From positions 1 through 64,000 of the forward strand of contig VXCM01006067.1 in assembly GCA_014773175.1 (NCBI GenBank): DNA of 64,000 nt, given 5' to 3'. A program made the translations under genes and the position numbers. Below the pieces are notes generated by a model, which saw only the letters and a program-made list of their open reading frames with translations, ran no database searches and was not told the origin of the DNA. Below are positions 1 to 15,078 of the stretch, one piece after another (the first letter of the stretch is position 1; each line of letters opens with the position of its first letter). The DNA comes from Lucifuga dentata. Its lineage: Eukaryota; Chordata; Actinopteri; Ophidiiformes; Bythitidae.

Positions 1-2280
1 GCCTGGGACCAACAAGATGTACAGTAATTAAAATGTGAAAGTATCATTACATGCAAAAACGTTTTTGATGCTTCTGTTAATGAATTTCTTATGTTTAAAA
101 TATAAACATATATTGCTGCTATGTCAGGTGACATCCTCAGTTTTTGGCAAGGCCCAGGTTAAAAACTTCTGTGACATTACAGTTTAACATGCAATCCTAA
201 AATGAATACAGTAAAGTCTGCAAGGACTGGCAGTGACATGGACAGTTTCAGGCCCGTGTCCGCCGTCTCCCTTGTGGTTTTTGGCATTTGTGTCATGCAC
301 ATTGTTCCCTGCCCGAGTGCTCAGCACCGAGGTCTTGATGCTGCCTGTAATTAGAAACAGCTCAAGGATTTAATGAAGAGGCACTCAGTTGATGGCAGCA
401 GTGCTTGAGACGTTGCCTGTGGCTCTGATTTCAAAGCTGGAGACATAGCTCCTCCACAAAGGCTGGGAAAAGCTGCAACGAGATAACAAGGCATGGCTTT
501 CTTTTGATTTGCAGCATGCCGGAGCAGCTACTATATAGGTTTACGATCGGCAAGGGCATACATGTGGCTAATCAGTGTGGCATTGTACTACTGGGCAATG
601 ACTATCCTTGGCAAAGGCACCCAGTCATGATGATATGAGAGTGGGAGGAAGATAAGACTGACTGCATGAATTTCCTCCCACAGTCTGATCCCCAGTCACT
701 AACTACTGACATCCTCCTACTTTTAAGTGCACTACCTTCCAGAAACAAACTCTGATGGAATATTGTGATCAAACAAAAAGGCTTGAAGAAGGAGAGTGTG
801 TTTCAAAGTAATTTTCTACTTTCTTTGCTGCAAATCTTTAAGAAAAAAAAAAGGCGCTGTGGTTCCTTGGGAGAAGTTAAATGACAATTGTAATATAACC
901 ATGAATATTATTAAAAGTTGTCAGGCTATACTCTGTTACTGTTTCCATACACTTGTAAGTTAGGTACATTCAACATTCAAGTGCAAAATTAATCACAAAT
1001 GCTGTTGTGTGCTGGTCTTTGAGGATTAATGAAACAGATAATGTGCTGGGCTGTGTTGCTGAAGGGTTTCCACCCCCACACTCGTTTCATATTAACTACA
1101 ATTGCTTCCTCTGACTTCACGCTACACATAAAATACTTTCTTGTTCACTTTGATATGCCCTCAATTTGCATTTAGCTGTTTCGTAATTTCTTTTTTTTTA
1201 AATGTGCTAGTTTTCTTAAACTGTTGTATAAGATTGTAGCATGAAGTATTGTATACACAACTGCTAATCTTAAGGAGTTGAGGTTTACTTACTTATCTGT
1301 TCACAATGGATCTTGAGGAATCTTTTGTTAAATTATACTCATTAGAATTCTGCATGGCACCTTTAGCTCTCAGCAGTTTTCACCTTTGGTAATATTAAAC
1401 AAGCTCCACTTTTAGTTAGAGAGCAACTAAAGGTCGTTGCTGCCTCAAAGATTGGTGATATATCATTTATGAGCAGTACAGCATTTAAGTTTTTTTTTTC
1501 CATGTATATATTTTTTTATTTTGGTGAATTTAACCTTATTCAGGTTTTCCAGTCATTTGGGATATAAATGGCATATTATGCATAAAATAAGGGGATCCTT
1601 TAACAGATGATTACATAACTGATGAAAATAGATTAAATGCTGCCAGTGGAGTTTCAAAGGCAATAGAATGGAAATATCAAAGGAGCAGCCATCAACCAGA
1701 GAATTAGCTCTCACCCAGGAATAATACCTGTCACAGGAAATACTGAGAAATGAGGCTCTGTAGATAGCAGGAAATGCTAAGTCAAGTTAAAATGGGGTTT
1801 CACTCTCCTATTTTGCATTCAATAACACTGTGGTTACAGTTGTAATTACAGACTGTGACTATCTGCTTCATGATGAATTCTTCCCTCCACCCAAGATGAG
1901 CTCAAATAAATCTCAACTTTAACCCATCAGCCATTAAATTAATTAAGATTCATTGTAAGATTATGTGCAAGCGCAGGTTGTAGTTGCATTTTAATGTACT
2001 CTATGTTGTTTTTTATGTTGCCTTTTCTATTTTTTTGTCCTTGAGTGTTGTTGTTGTTTTGTTTTTTTTTGTACTTTGTCTTTCCTCATGGAAAGACAAA
2101 GTCACAGCACTTTTTACCACTTTTTTTTAGACAGCCACATTTTACCTGTGTGACATGTGGTGTCAACAGCCACTTCTTTCCACCTGCCAGAGTTGAGTTT
2201 CTCTCCCCTCCAGGCACTTTGACTAACCAGTGGGAGTTACTATTGCAATGAGACTCCCCACCCCACCCACCGCACCCACC

Positions 2281-2307
2281 CACACACACACACACACACG
2301 CACACAC
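2281..2307. repeat. (CA)n microsatellite
   Basis: A short CA dinucleotide tract with one CG interruption. Confidence 0.9.
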
Positions 2308-2550
2308 CCCACACCCCTGCAGTGCACTGTAATCCCAGACTTTGTTTTAAATCAAAGAAATTAGTTCATTGTACCCAAAAGTGAACATATTCCATATATT
2401 CCCTAATGATTTTGAGTTATTTGTAATTTTTGGATAGTTTTTATTCAGTTAGAGTTTTTGAGTTGAATTAACTTATGTCCATTTAGTTTTGCCCATTGCT
2501 ATTAGCAAAGCACAAAATTATTGCTTAAAATAGAATCTTGGTGATGGAGT

Positions 2551-2897
2551 GGGGCGGCACGGTGGCTCAGTAGTTAACTCTGCTGCCTCACAGCAAGAAG
2601 ATCCTGGTTCGAGGCCGACCAGGTTATTTCTGGTTTGCATGTTCTCCCCGTGTCTGCGTGGGCTCCCTCCAGGTACTCCGGCTTCCTCCCACCTCCAAAG
2701 ACATGCAGGTCAGGTGAATTAAAAACTCTAAATTGCCTGTAGGTGTGAATGACTTGTCTATCTCTGTGTCAGCCCTGAGATAGACTGGCAACCTGTCCAG
2801 GTGAACCCTACCTCTCACCCAATGACTGCTGGGATAGGCTCCAGCCCCCCTGTGACCCATAACAGGACAAACAGGTACAGAAAATGGATGGATGGAT
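2551..2897 (+). repeat. tRNA-headed SINE-type repeat
   Basis: The head GGGGCGGCACGGTGGCTCAG carries an A-box-like TGGCTCAGTAG and a B-box GGTTCGAGGC near 2607, the internal RNA polymerase III promoter elements of tRNA-derived SINEs. The body has the common fish segments GCATGTTCTCCCCGTGTC and GGGATAGGCTCCAGC, and the element ends in a GGATGGAT tail. A 5'-truncated relative lies at 30708-30928 and an inverted tail at the right edge of the window. It is not a functional tRNA gene. Confidence 0.8.
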
Positions 2898-5074
2898 TAC
2901 TGAGTGGTGTAACTGTTAGGCACGAGGGTCTTTGATCATCTCAAGATTAAATGAGCCCCTACGTGATTGTACAACTAAATTTTTATGCATCTTTGTGCAA
3001 CTGTCAACACTTGCTGGTATTTTTAAAAAAAAAAAAAAAGTATATTACCATAACTTTCAAAATAATTGCAATTGATTACAGAAAACAATTCTGATTCTGA
3101 AAAAAAAATGAAATTATTCTCCACTTACTGAAAAAATGCTGCCTGTAAAGAGCAGACAAAGTTATTCTAACCACGCAATATTAGTTTCATTGTGCCTAAT
3201 AATTTGAGGCTTTTCTACTGCGAATCCTAGGTTCACTGAACTTATACTTTTTTGGTTCTTCAACAATGCATAACTTAACTTTTTTAGGGCAGCGACTTAC
3301 CCTGCTTTTGGTTTTGTTTTGTTTTTTTGTTTTTTTAGTTAAATGCACTTATCAGGGCTGACAATGTGTTGGGCACTGATTTTGCCTCAGTGCCACCCTG
3401 GAGACCTAAATTCTGAGATTTTCTGCTGCAAATTAATTGCCCTCTGGGACTAATTAAATACAGTGAACTGAAATAAACTGAAGGAAGAGGTTTGAGTGGT
3501 TTACATGCCCAGAGGGACATGTCCACTGCTCTTATTCAGGTTAAGGTGTTTTCATAAACCTTAATAATATTTGCACAGAACTAGTACAGGGGGACCTCGT
3601 GTGATTGAGGAATTACCCCCAACGTCTGTGTATCATGGGGGCACATTCACACGGGATAAAGAAATCTTTGGGGATTGTGTCCTGCATTCAGCTGCTGCTT
3701 CTCTAAATGGGTCTCTGTGCTGCCAAAGGATGCTTAGAATTTTCATTAAAAATGCTTTCATAACTTGCAATTAAAAATTATACTGTAGCCTACATAGATA
3801 TTGTGAAATGCACAAGAAAGGAGTAGAATAAAAAAAAACAAAAAAAAACAATAGACCCTGAGATAACAATTTCCACGGTCCTCTGTGTTTCCCAAACTGT
3901 AATATGGAATCTGCTAATTTTTACTTTTACAAATTACAGATATGGCAGATTTGCATTGAGTTATGATCACAGATGACCTCCGCAACATGTAATTACAAAT
4001 CACAGGTAATATTAGTCCCGTGTGCATAGACTGCTGGACATCCTGCAGCTGACTGTTCTTGTTGCTGTAAATCAGTCAGCAGAAACTTCCCTGTTCATAC
4101 CAACACGGATAACAGCCATAATGAAAATACAAGTTAAAGTTTCAACTAAAAACCAGGTATTAGTGTTCTGGGATAATTCTACTTTTGGTGCTTTACAGGC
4201 TGCATTTCTAAAAATATCTTACAGTGGACAGCTCATCCTGTCAAAAAGTTTTGCACTCATTATCTGGTTAAATTATATTAATATTTAATCTCACATTATC
4301 TCCAGCAGAAGAGGCAATTATTTTGTGGTGACGGAGTGTCACTGCTAAATGAATAACCCGTTGTCATAGCACACAGCTGAGGACATGAGGCACTGCAGTG
4401 TGAATATAAACCCAATATATCTGCAATTAACTTCTACCCTCCATTCCTCTCCAAAGCATAAATAACATTTGTGTTGCACAGTTTCTATCAGTGGAGCTTG
4501 TTCTGCAGGGTTCAGCGTGTTATCAGCTCATTACAGTGGCTAACACACAAGCTCCTATACTCTCATTAATCTGCCAGTCTCTCGCAAATCTCACCAGCTT
4601 CACCTAATGAGTATTTATGACCGAGATCTATCTGCAGTGATATAAGATACAGCATTTTACATTTTAGGAGCTTCTCTTGTGCTTTTATCCACAGGGATCA
4701 GCAGTGAGAACAACAGTAAAATAAGATAAAATTCTTACATAGACCACCAGAAGTTAAAGCAATCAGCGGGCCAGAGCAACAAACACAATGACAAATCAAG
4801 ACAAACCTTTCAGATTTAAAGACAAACTATATCAGCACGTTGTCCCTTGAAAACAGTGCAGAAATAAGTATTTAAAGGGAAAAACTGCACATTTACACAC
4901 GAGACTGTCTAGCTCAATTTTGACTGTAAAATAATGTATTTCTTTTGTTACAGATGAGGGTTTTTTTTGTTTTTGTTTTTGTTTTGTTTTTTGTTTTTTT
5001 TAGGAAATATGGATAGTAAGTGTCAGTTGACACATTTAAAAAGTACTTTTTTATGCCATGCCACCATGATAAAT

Positions 5075-5300
5075 TTCATTGAAATTGGCCCATTAGCATT
5101 GATTTTATAGACTAAAAAATGTTTTCTGGATCCTGGATCCACAATATGATTTGGATTACCTCCTAAGTTGGATCACTTCTTCCTCTCAACGTTAACTATA
5201 CTGTATGTCCCCCAATTTCATCCATAACTTTTTGAGATATCCTGCTAAAAAACAGACAAACAAATGCCGGTGATCATATAACCTCCTCGGCGGACATAAT
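5075..5300 (+). repeat. Interspersed repeat, copy 1
   Basis: This segment resembles 55034-55215: an ATTGATTTTATAGACTAAAAA start, a TTCTGGATCCTGGATCC block, a TGTCCCCCAATTTCATCC block, an AAACAGACAAACAAA stretch, then a CTCGGCGGAC end. The two copies are about 50 kb apart in the same orientation. The family type is not clear to me, and the left boundary is approximate. Confidence 0.6.
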
Positions 5301-6650
5301 AAAAGTGCAAAATCCTTGCTTGCTGCCAGCCAAAGCAGGGAGATGACAAACTCTGCTGCAACATACAGGCTAAGCAAGTATTTATTACATCTCAACAAAT
5401 ATTCTACATGTATATTTAACGCTCAATCAAACACATCCCAGATTGAGGTATATGAGGTATGGTATGGTGTGCTCGCAGAATACTTCTTATTACCTTGGAA
5501 CTGAGCACACAATTAGTGTCCAATATTTTGATATATCAGACTATCACGATTAATTTTTTACACTTCCCTACTTAGTCATTTCTCACCTTATATCCTAGCC
5601 TATGAATTAATGAAAAAAGCAGCAAGGACAGTTTCCATTACAGGCTTTGCAATTTCCTTATCATTTTTTTAACACCATGCTTTCATGCTGGGTGTCTATT
5701 TTTTCTTATGTTTTTCTTATTTTTTATTATTTCTTATCTTTTGTGTGTGTCACTCCTCACAGTTAGCTACATGTTAAAGACTGAATGGTGCATGTTTATT
5801 TTTTGACATTTCCTCCAAAAATGAAGGACAGAGCAGACAGCAGGTGAAAGAGCGAGACAGAAAAAGTACTAGACTCAAAACCTACTTTTTGATGTACTTT
5901 GAGTGAGCCTAACCCTCCATATTCAATAGGAAGTAAGCAGTCTCTGTAATGCAGGAAGTGACTAGCCATCCAGGTCTATGTTAGGCTTAGTTAGGCTTAG
6001 CTCAGCCGTAGTTGGTCACTATAGCACCGTGAATGTAGATGGGTGGGGCGTTTATTTGTCAGGCTCCTCCTTCTGTCACATGACTTATACTATTTGCTAC
6101 TCTGTGCATTCCAGGCTACCAATCTGACAATATACAATTCAGATCACTAAGCTGCTAATAAAGATACAATTATGGTGGAAATTAGGTATTTGTGGGTCAT
6201 TATATATCACAAGTTGATCTAAATTATGCTATGTGCATTCTATTGCTTGTGTTTTTTGCTAACAGATCAGTTTGAAATCTTGCAAGGGAGGAATGGACTT
6301 CATTACAATAAGCAGAGCAGAACAAAGCAGCTCCAATCTATAGGTGCCGAAGATTCAGAGTAAATTAGGAAGTACTTTACCCTGAACTATCTGGAGCAGG
6401 AAAAACCTGGTTCCTTGCTCATATTCACACAAAATGTCAAGCTTGTGGAAATAAGAGCAAAGGGTGTCTACACAGCCATGTTATTCCCGCAACACACAGC
6501 TTACCTCCTGGTGACAATTCCTTGAGTCACACTTACTTAAAGGTGGTGTGGTTGTCTGCCTTGGGGAAGCTTGTGTTTAATCAATCGGTGATGATTAGTC
6601 TGTGCTCCATGCATTGTAAGGGTTACCATGTCTTTTCAAAGAGCTAAAAC

Positions 6651-6653
6651 CGA

Positions 6654-6709
<56 letters not shown>

Positions 6710-6711
6710 AA
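6651..6711. repeat. (GAAA)n microsatellite
   Basis: About 15 uninterrupted GAAA units. Confidence 0.95.
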
Positions 6712-9700
6712 ATGGTAAATGTAACCATGTGAAATAGGAAGAGAGGAAATGACATTTTTTTTTTAAAAAGAAAAGGATACTTTTATATCTGGTAGATGCT
6801 TTCCATTTTTGATTGCATGTTTCAATTTAGGATTTTTTCATTTGAATTTTTGTTTATTTTTGTTTATTTCCAGTGATGCGGATTCTGCATATTTGTATTT
6901 CAGATGATGTAGCTAAGAACTTGATGTAAATTCNTTTCCAGTGATGCGGATTCTGCATATTTGTATTTCAGATGATGTAGCTAAGAACTTGATGTAAATT
7001 CCTCTTTTACAAAGCATTTTAATTTCCTATTATGTGATATGTTATTTAAGTAAAGATTTTTTCATCTGTTTTCTTTTCAGCTTTAACATTTTATTTTGGA
7101 CCGATTTACCTAATAGAAGAGGAAGAATATGTTTCTCCTTTAATTTTCATTTATGCTTAAATTATTACTTAATAATAATTCAGTGCACTCTGATGTGACT
7201 GTTAATGTCATTAACAATCAAAATGACATTTAAAACAGCCAAAATTGTGATCTCTTTCCCTTTGGTGCCTCTCAGCCATGGCTCCCACAAGCAGCTTTGG
7301 ACAATGAAAAGCTTGCCCTCAGTTCTCCACAGAAGAATGATGTGATTTCTGCAGCTAAAGTCCTTGTATGTTGATTTTGATTGAAAAATGTGTCTGAGAG
7401 AAGCATTTGTGTCATTTTCAAATGAAAACAGATGGTTTTCATTTGCTCTACTCCTGCAGAGTTCTGGAGGATGATTGAGGCTGTGATGGTAATAATGACT
7501 GATACACCAAATGCATGGGACACTGGCACAGCTGACCTCCACTGGAAAGATGTTGCATAATAATTGAAACTATTTAGGAGCTAAACTGAATGGCTTTAGA
7601 GCCATCCACTTTTAGAATTTGACAAGGAATCCTGATGAAATATGTCTGCTGTCCCATAAACCTAATCCTCTCCAATCATTAACAGCTGTCCTGGGTTATG
7701 GATGTGAGTGTTGTTTAACCTGCTGAGAGACGTCTCTTTGATCTGGATTTGGCTCTGCCTACCTTAACCTGATTCCTTTTCCCCACCATCTGTCATATCC
7801 CTTCATTACTCATGTTTTTTAAAATTATAGTTGGAAAGCAAAAGAGTATGAAAACAGGATTTTTCAAGCCTTTAATGCCTTTTTTTAAACCTTTACTTCA
7901 GCACAGAGAGTTTGCTCCACATGCATACTATTTTAAATGCCTTGGTTATAATTCTCGTTACACACATTCCCATCTTGGTGCAGTCATCACCTTTCCCGGT
8001 TCAGTTACAGGATGGTATAATTTATGCCAGTTCTTATAACTAGGCAAGTAATTTTGCTCTTCTTGCTAATTATTTTGCTTTGACACTGTTTACATATGTG
8101 CAGGTCAGGACTAGAATTTTCCCTTGAAGACCCTCTGATGTGAATTTGTACATACCATCAATGGATATAAACAATATTAGCTGTATTTATTTCCCGTTCA
8201 AGCAACAACAAATGTTTCATAAAGCATTATGTAGTCATATTGGCTATTTTGCATTCATCTCATATCATTCTGCTATTAAAGTAAAAGCCTCTCACTGGAA
8301 CATGCAATTTTCCAAAATGAAATAGATTCTGTGTTCTCATATCCACTCATGTGCCATTCTGACACTGCTCATGAATGTATGATTCTCTATTTGGGTATGA
8401 TTTATTTCTGCTAATGATTGGTGACTTACCAGTACTGTAAATAGTAGGTGGATAAACTAGAAACTGCAAGAAATCAATTCAAGGTGAACAATCACCAATA
8501 TAAAATAGTGATACCTATCTACTTTCATAAAATTATGCTGTATTTCTTGAACTGTTGAGCAACCTGGTGGTCAGAGAAGTGGACTGGATAGCAACTAAAA
8601 AGATAATCTAAGAATATTTATAGAATGAAAAACACTAAAATATAAAAGCTTCAGTGTAGCCCCCTACATGCCAACAGGGGAACACTGCACAGAAGTTTAA
8701 AATCAGCATGTAAAATCAACTACAAACTATTTAAACTCTAATACTTATACTATTCTGATTTGAGAAAAGGTTACCCTCTACTGCAGTGAGGTACAAAAGT
8801 CTGACACTGCATGGACAATCCGTGATGTTTTCCATGTAAATGTGGAAATAACCAGAAAGTCTGACATCACAAGAAGCTCTTTGGAACATTGTCAAATCAT
8901 GCTGGGATANGAAATAACCAGAAAGTCTGACATCACAAGAAGCTCTTTGGAACATTGTCAAATCATGCTGGGATAATTTGGGATAATTCAGGTTTTTACA
9001 GACTTGTGGAGTCCATGCCAGCTGGAGTGATGCTGTCATTAAAGCTAAAGGGGGACATACCAAATACTAAGATATTCTGAAATTCATGTACATTTTTCAA
9101 AAATTCAACTTTTNGGGGGACATACCAAATACTAAGATATTCTGAAATTCATGTACATTTTTCAAAAATTCAACTTTTCATTGAAATTGTTAAGATGATA
9201 TTATCATTTGTAATAAAAAAAAATAATCTTGTATTAAATTCAAAAAGAATGCACAATAGAAGCATTTTCACAGTGGTCTCAGACTTTTGGACCCCACTGT
9301 ATGTCACCATATTTTCTTCACAGGACAGATTGCAGCCCTGAAACAACAGACAGTGTTCCTCCTGAAGATGTAAAATTGATCTAGTATAGATGTGTGTGCT
9401 TGTGTACACATTCACAAACTTATCCTTCAATTAGAGGCACATGACAGACAACAAGAAGCTTTAAAATGTTTAAAATACAATTTCTATCAGTCTACTTTGT
9501 ATCCTACTGTTGGTTTTGTTATATAAAACCTGGGTGTTTTTTTTTAATACAGATAATTGTTGTAAATCTGAAGTGGTCTAGATGAGTATAAGGTAGGAAA
9601 CAACATTTCTGACAAAATGAGCTTCAGACTTTGTTGGGAGAATGTGGAGAAGTGATTTAGACCTACCTTATCTCTCCTCATCAGATGCCAGCGAGGTGCA

Positions 9701-10060
9701 CTGAGATGCATCAAGGCATCAAATCACATGGATTTTGTAGTCCTTATTCACAGTGACAAAGCTTCATAAAGCACACATTATGAAACAATTAATGAAATCT
9801 TCAATCCTAAATTTTCCTCAAGAAGACCAAGGGAATTTTTATTTTGGGACATATACTAGCTTGGAAAAAAAGTGTCTAAGAAAAACAAACAAATAAATTG
9901 TGAAAGTGCACAAACAGTTTGAGAGGCAGTCAGTGAGCTACACAGTCCTGAATGGAAAACAAACTAGGGATTTCAGAACCATAAAAATTCTGTTTGTTTA
10001 TTTTGTTTGTTTGTTTGTTTTCTGAGCTAGTTTCATTTATAGATATAGATGAAATAAACT

Positions 10061-10079
10061 ATATATATATATATATATA
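10061..10079. repeat. (TA)n microsatellite
   Basis: An AT dinucleotide tract, followed by a degenerate GTATATATGTATGTATATA stretch. Confidence 0.85.
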
Positions 10080-11658
10080 CGTATATATGTATGTATATAA
10101 TGCTTACTACCACTGAGAATCAACAGCCTGTGAGAGTTTCAGCTCATATTCAGCTTTGTCTTGGTCCAACAAACCAAAATGTTGGTGTGTCCAGACCTCA
10201 TTCTCACACAATGTAGACTACCTGCCCAGTAAAACAGTGACTTTCATTTGGCTGGTAGCTCTAATTTGACATGTTAAAGATCTTGGCAAACTAATGTATT
10301 GCATCATCGAAACTCTTTCCATTGAGCATGTTTTCAAGTCTTTCTGTTCTCCTAGTGGTCAAGAATCACAGTTTCATTGATTTCACAGCAGAACAACTTG
10401 TCCTCTACTTCATGCGGGGTTATTTACGTAGCTCTTCTATAGCTATGCTTATGTTGTTCAACTCCCCAGAGCTAACCCTCAAGTGAGTCTCCTGGCTAGA
10501 GCGGCCCTCTCAGAGGCATATTAACAAGATGGAAACAAGCTGAGACGAACATTATTCTTTCGCTCTGGCATCTCTGCAGATGGAAAGGAATTGGCACATC
10601 ATATTTGTGCCACCAACATTGCACCCATGAGGATGCAAGATGACAGATTGTCAGGGTTTGATGGATGGAAGACTTAAAGTGAAACAAGGAAGCAAGGACA
10701 ATGTGCTGTTTTTGACAGAATGCATAACTTTTAAAGTAAACTTTGATGCTTACTTTTCATGCAGAGTACATATACTACCAAATTGTCTGTTGATAGGTTG
10801 GTGTCTTTGTGCCTGTATGCCATCTGCCACTGTCAAATACCCGAGGTCACCTCATGGAGTTGTAAAAATGATTAATGCCTGAATTTGATCATTGGTTAAC
10901 ACATTTTATACCCAGACATTTTAAATTAACTTCTCTAAATTGACTATATAATCCAAAATTTAAAAGGAAATTAAACAAAACAAAATTTGGGGGCTGTATG
11001 ATGCTACAGTATCTGGACTTACAATACAGGACTGAACGGTGATATTATTAAGCATAAAAACATACAATGACCTTGTGTCTCTATGGATCAATTCTAGCTG
11101 CCAAAGCAAGATTGATTCAGACTGTTGTAGGGTAGCCAAATACGAAGTCTCCAGTCACAAAGACACTCTGCATCAATCTGGGAAAAAGAGGTTAAAGTTT
11201 CACACATTAAATCGGGTTGACTTAAAGCCAGATCGTTGCTTGGATAGTTTCAAGGCTGGAATCATGGCACATTTGACTCCTAGATGCATGATTCTTCATG
11301 AGGTCGGACAGCAGAAGGACAGCAGCTCAGAATCTGTAGTGAAATGTTGTAAGGACGTACCTGAGTTTCACCAGGACAGTCAGAGCTCAGTGACCAGGAA
11401 GAGAAGCACTCATGCAGCTTTACAGTGACAAGCAAATTTGCTACTGAACGGATCAAATCTTTTATCTTCACACAGTCCACCGTAACCACCGAGACAAACT
11501 GCCGGAGGTCAGCCTCATTTCATTTTAGTGCACCGTCGCCTTAAAGTGTCTTTATACTTTACAGAATAGGTAAATATTAATTTATGCACAGGTATACTGT
11601 ACACACAGACACATGTACATAAATGATGGAAAAGTACTCAAGCAATAGATTTTAAAAA

Positions 11659-12220
11659 TTAAAGGACCATACCATCCATTTTGCATAATATATTCCATTT
11701 TCATACATGTAACGTTATGAATCACTTCCCAAAGCATACTACTGGAATGGTGAGTTAAAATGTTTGTCCAGATCGCCACTGGTTTCAGTTCATTCTGGTA
11801 CGCTATTAAAATCAACTTGTTGTTACTTGAAATGTTCTAGGGATAGGTAATCCATTATTGTGAACAACAAGTGCAATCAGGTTTTTTTAAGTTACTTAAT
11901 TTTGGCATTTAAGCACAATAAAAAGCATGGAGTGAGTGTATGCCTCCACCGGGGAATATAGTCCCAAAAGAAGACCTGCGCTTATTGAAAAACTTTGATG
12001 ACCGTGACTTCATAAGTCTGCGTAACTATTAGCAGGCAAAACATTTAAGGTGGGTCTATAGTTTGAAGATTTGATTTTGAAAGATTAAGAGATTTTGCAA
12101 ATTATCAGGAAAGCTGAAACACAGTTTTATCCTTTGGGAAATGATTGTCAGTAACCTTACGTGTTTAAAAGTTGAATATATTAGGCTCAAACATGCAAAA
12201 TGTGTGGTATGGTCCTTTAA
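11659..12220 (+). mobile_element. TTAA MITE copy 1 (forward)
   Basis: It starts TTAAAGGACCATACC and ends GGTCCTTTAA. The first 95 bp or so are the inverted complement of the last 95, around a non-coding core of about 400 bp that includes the family marker GTACGCTATTAAAATCAACT. No transposase is encoded. TTAA at both ends fits a piggyBac-type target site, but the superfamily is inferred from that alone. Confidence 0.85.
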
Positions 12221-15078
12221 GTACAAATGGCAAAATTAAAAATTGGTAGCTGTCAGTAAAAAAAAAAAAAAAAAAAAGATGAAATACTGCAATATCACAA
12301 AGCAGATGCTGTTAAATATCTGCAATATCAGTAAAGCTGACCTATTTTTAAAAATCTCAACTGAGCCCACTTCTTGAACTTGCAATGGAAGACTTTTCCA
12401 AACATGGGTAGTTCAGTAAGTAAAGACTCCAACAGTCAACAGATTTTTAGAAGAGGTTGCATTGTAAGATTAGCATTTTCTAGGTTATTGAAATTTGTAT
12501 GAAGAGGTGAGCAAACCAGAGTTGGGAAGCACCGATTCTTGACTAAGTGAACACACATGATTTAGCTTATCTCATGCAGGCAGAGATGGAAAATATAGTG
12601 TTGTGTGTTCCGAGGAGCAGGATTGAGCAGGATTGAGAACCTTCTAAGAGAAATAACACCTCTAATACCACTCTGAGGTGTTATGAGAGGTCATCTTCTG
12701 CTGAATCACTTTTCTTACCTCTTTTCTGGTCTTTAGTTTAAGTGAGTACTTTTAAAATCTTCAGGCAAGCAAACATCAAAAGCTTCTGCTGCTCTGACCT
12801 CTTAACATTACTATCACAATGTCTTCACCAAGATGTGCGTGTTGAATATATGACAGATACAGTATGTCCTGTCAGTTTGCTTGTATTAAAATGACCTTGG
12901 CAATTATAATTTATCTGCCAGAAGCATAAAAACAAAATTTAAATTAATTCATCGTCCTTGTCAAGTTAAAGTTATTCACATTTTAATCAACTGAGTACTG
13001 ATGAAGCAATTAATTGTCTGAGTTTGCAACACAAAGACTATAGGAATATAGCAGGTTGTAGGTCAAGGCTAATTGTTCAGATTAATTACTCTGATACGCA
13101 TGTTCATACAGCTTTAATGGTTTGATTGTTCACTGAACACTTGAAATATCTCCACAGGAGAAAGAATTTAAAAAGAAGACTGCTGGTCTGAATGTTCCGC
13201 TAATACATTACCAGTTTGTTCTGATTCCTTCATTTGTCTTTTCATTGTATTTAACTTAATTGAGATGTTAACATTTAACAATCTGAAGTCTAAGACGTTT
13301 TTATATTTCACTCACACACTTTTTATGCTGCCTTAATTTCCCCCTTAAATCACACATAGTATTTTTTTTTCAGCAGAACGTCACTTATAAAATTGCTCAT
13401 TATTTGTCAATTTGAGGAAGTTTGTAGAAGCAACAGAGCGAAAAATATAAAGCATAAAGAGAAGTGCGCCCATTGAAACACTTTCAAAAACATTTTTAAA
13501 TACTTGAAACCTAACTTTGATTTTCAGGCAAGTCCACAGTTTCAACATCCTTTTAGCTATTGTTAGAAATGTAAGTGAAGTGGTTTTGTATGGATACAGT
13601 CCCATAGACTTCAGAGATGTTATTCAAGAAAGTTCTCTGTATTTTCTTATTAAATTTATTTTGCCTTTAGCAAATTTCTCTTAGAGGGTATCAGATAGTT
13701 TTGTATAAAATAATACATTCCACCGTATGCAAAATACTGCATCAATGTTTTTACATTATTTTACATGAACCGCGAACATTCCAAAGTACAATTATTTAAA
13801 GCTTTTAACGTATTTATCAGGCTCTGGAGGACAAGTTATAGCAGTTGTGCAGTATAGAGCTTTATTACTATAAATTACAGTACAATATTACAATACATAT
13901 AAAGTGTCTCTACAGATGTGTCAAATGTACAAACATGTATATGAAATGATGCAAAATTGAGTATGAAAACATGTAGTATACAAGGCTTTTTCATCATATA
14001 CTGCATGTTTGTAATAAGATTAATGTTCTTCTTCTTGTCTAAGTAATGTTTAAGGCCAAAGCCAAGTATTCCCCCGAGCTCTCCAAGTACAAGTAAGTCT
14101 GTCCTGTTAAAATAAAGTGAGTAAGCCATTGGATTTCCAATTCATTTATTAAGACAAGTTTTCAATTTGTTATAACAACTTGGGGATCCAATGTCATAAA
14201 AATGTACATATTTGTGGGGAGTATACCTTGTTTTCTGAATAAACTGAAAAGTCAGTGGAAAATATAAAAGTGCTGAGGTGGAACATGCTACAGCAGATTT
14301 TCAGGTTGGGCTGAAAGTGCAACCTGAAAGTTTTAGCAAGTCATCAACACTAATTTAGAAATGTACAATAAATTACAAAAAGTGGGTTTTGGGGATGGAA
14401 CCCAAATGGATACCTTCTCATGGGGCCCAAAATCTCTCACAGCATCCCTGCCTACTGTGTCTAACTTGTAATGTTCAGTTTTGATGACACTGCGCTACAG
14501 AGTGTTGACTTGAACTCTGTGGTAATCTTTAACGTTGTGCACACCCACATTTATATACACAAGCTGAGGGCAACGTATAAGAAACACTTTCACATAATGA
14601 AATCTAATACAGCAGCACCGCTAACTATACATGAATCATCATCTGTCTGACACAGTGTCAACGAAACCTGAAGATTCTAAATGTCACAAAGGATTTATTG
14701 CACAGCTATTGTGTGCCATCTTGCATTGGATTATGTTTTGATTTTTCTGGTATTTCAGTGTATATAGACTTCTACCTGCATGAACACTGATTACTATCGG
14801 AACAGCCAGACAAAGGGGTTGAGTTAACAGCAGAATAGATACTGCAGCACTGCTGTTCCTCATTGAGGCAGAGTTTGGCTGATTAGTTACTCCTGATAAC
14901 AAGTCAGCAGCAATAAAGAAAACCAGAGTTGTTTTGACATATTAAGACATGAGTGCAGTGTAAGCAGGTCATTTATACACTTTATATTTTCATATAATTG
15001 CACAAAATCTGTCTTTTGGTCTGTAACATTAATGTGATCTGACTGATGAAGCCTCCACTATGCCATGCAATGTTGTAC

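Noticed and set aside
2551..2640. tRNA gene
   Set aside because: A- and B-box-like motifs are present but no cloverleaf closes; it is the head of a SINE.
7180..7542. 120-residue minus-strand open frame
   Set aside because: No domain, no codon bias, overlapped by a second unrelated frame, no splice signals that link it to anything.
8731..9063. 110-residue minus-strand frame with an internal repeated segment
   Set aside because: The repeat is the assembly duplication around the N at 8910, not a protein repeat.
11039..11428. 129-residue plus-strand open frame
   Set aside because: No resemblance to known proteins; composition is that of random AT-rich DNA, and the frame ends without context.
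11582..11815. Recurring frame [11 protein letters not shown]...NGWYGPL seen in several places on the minus strand
   Set aside because: It is the TTAA MITE read in reverse; frames differ between copies and carry stops, so no protein is conserved.
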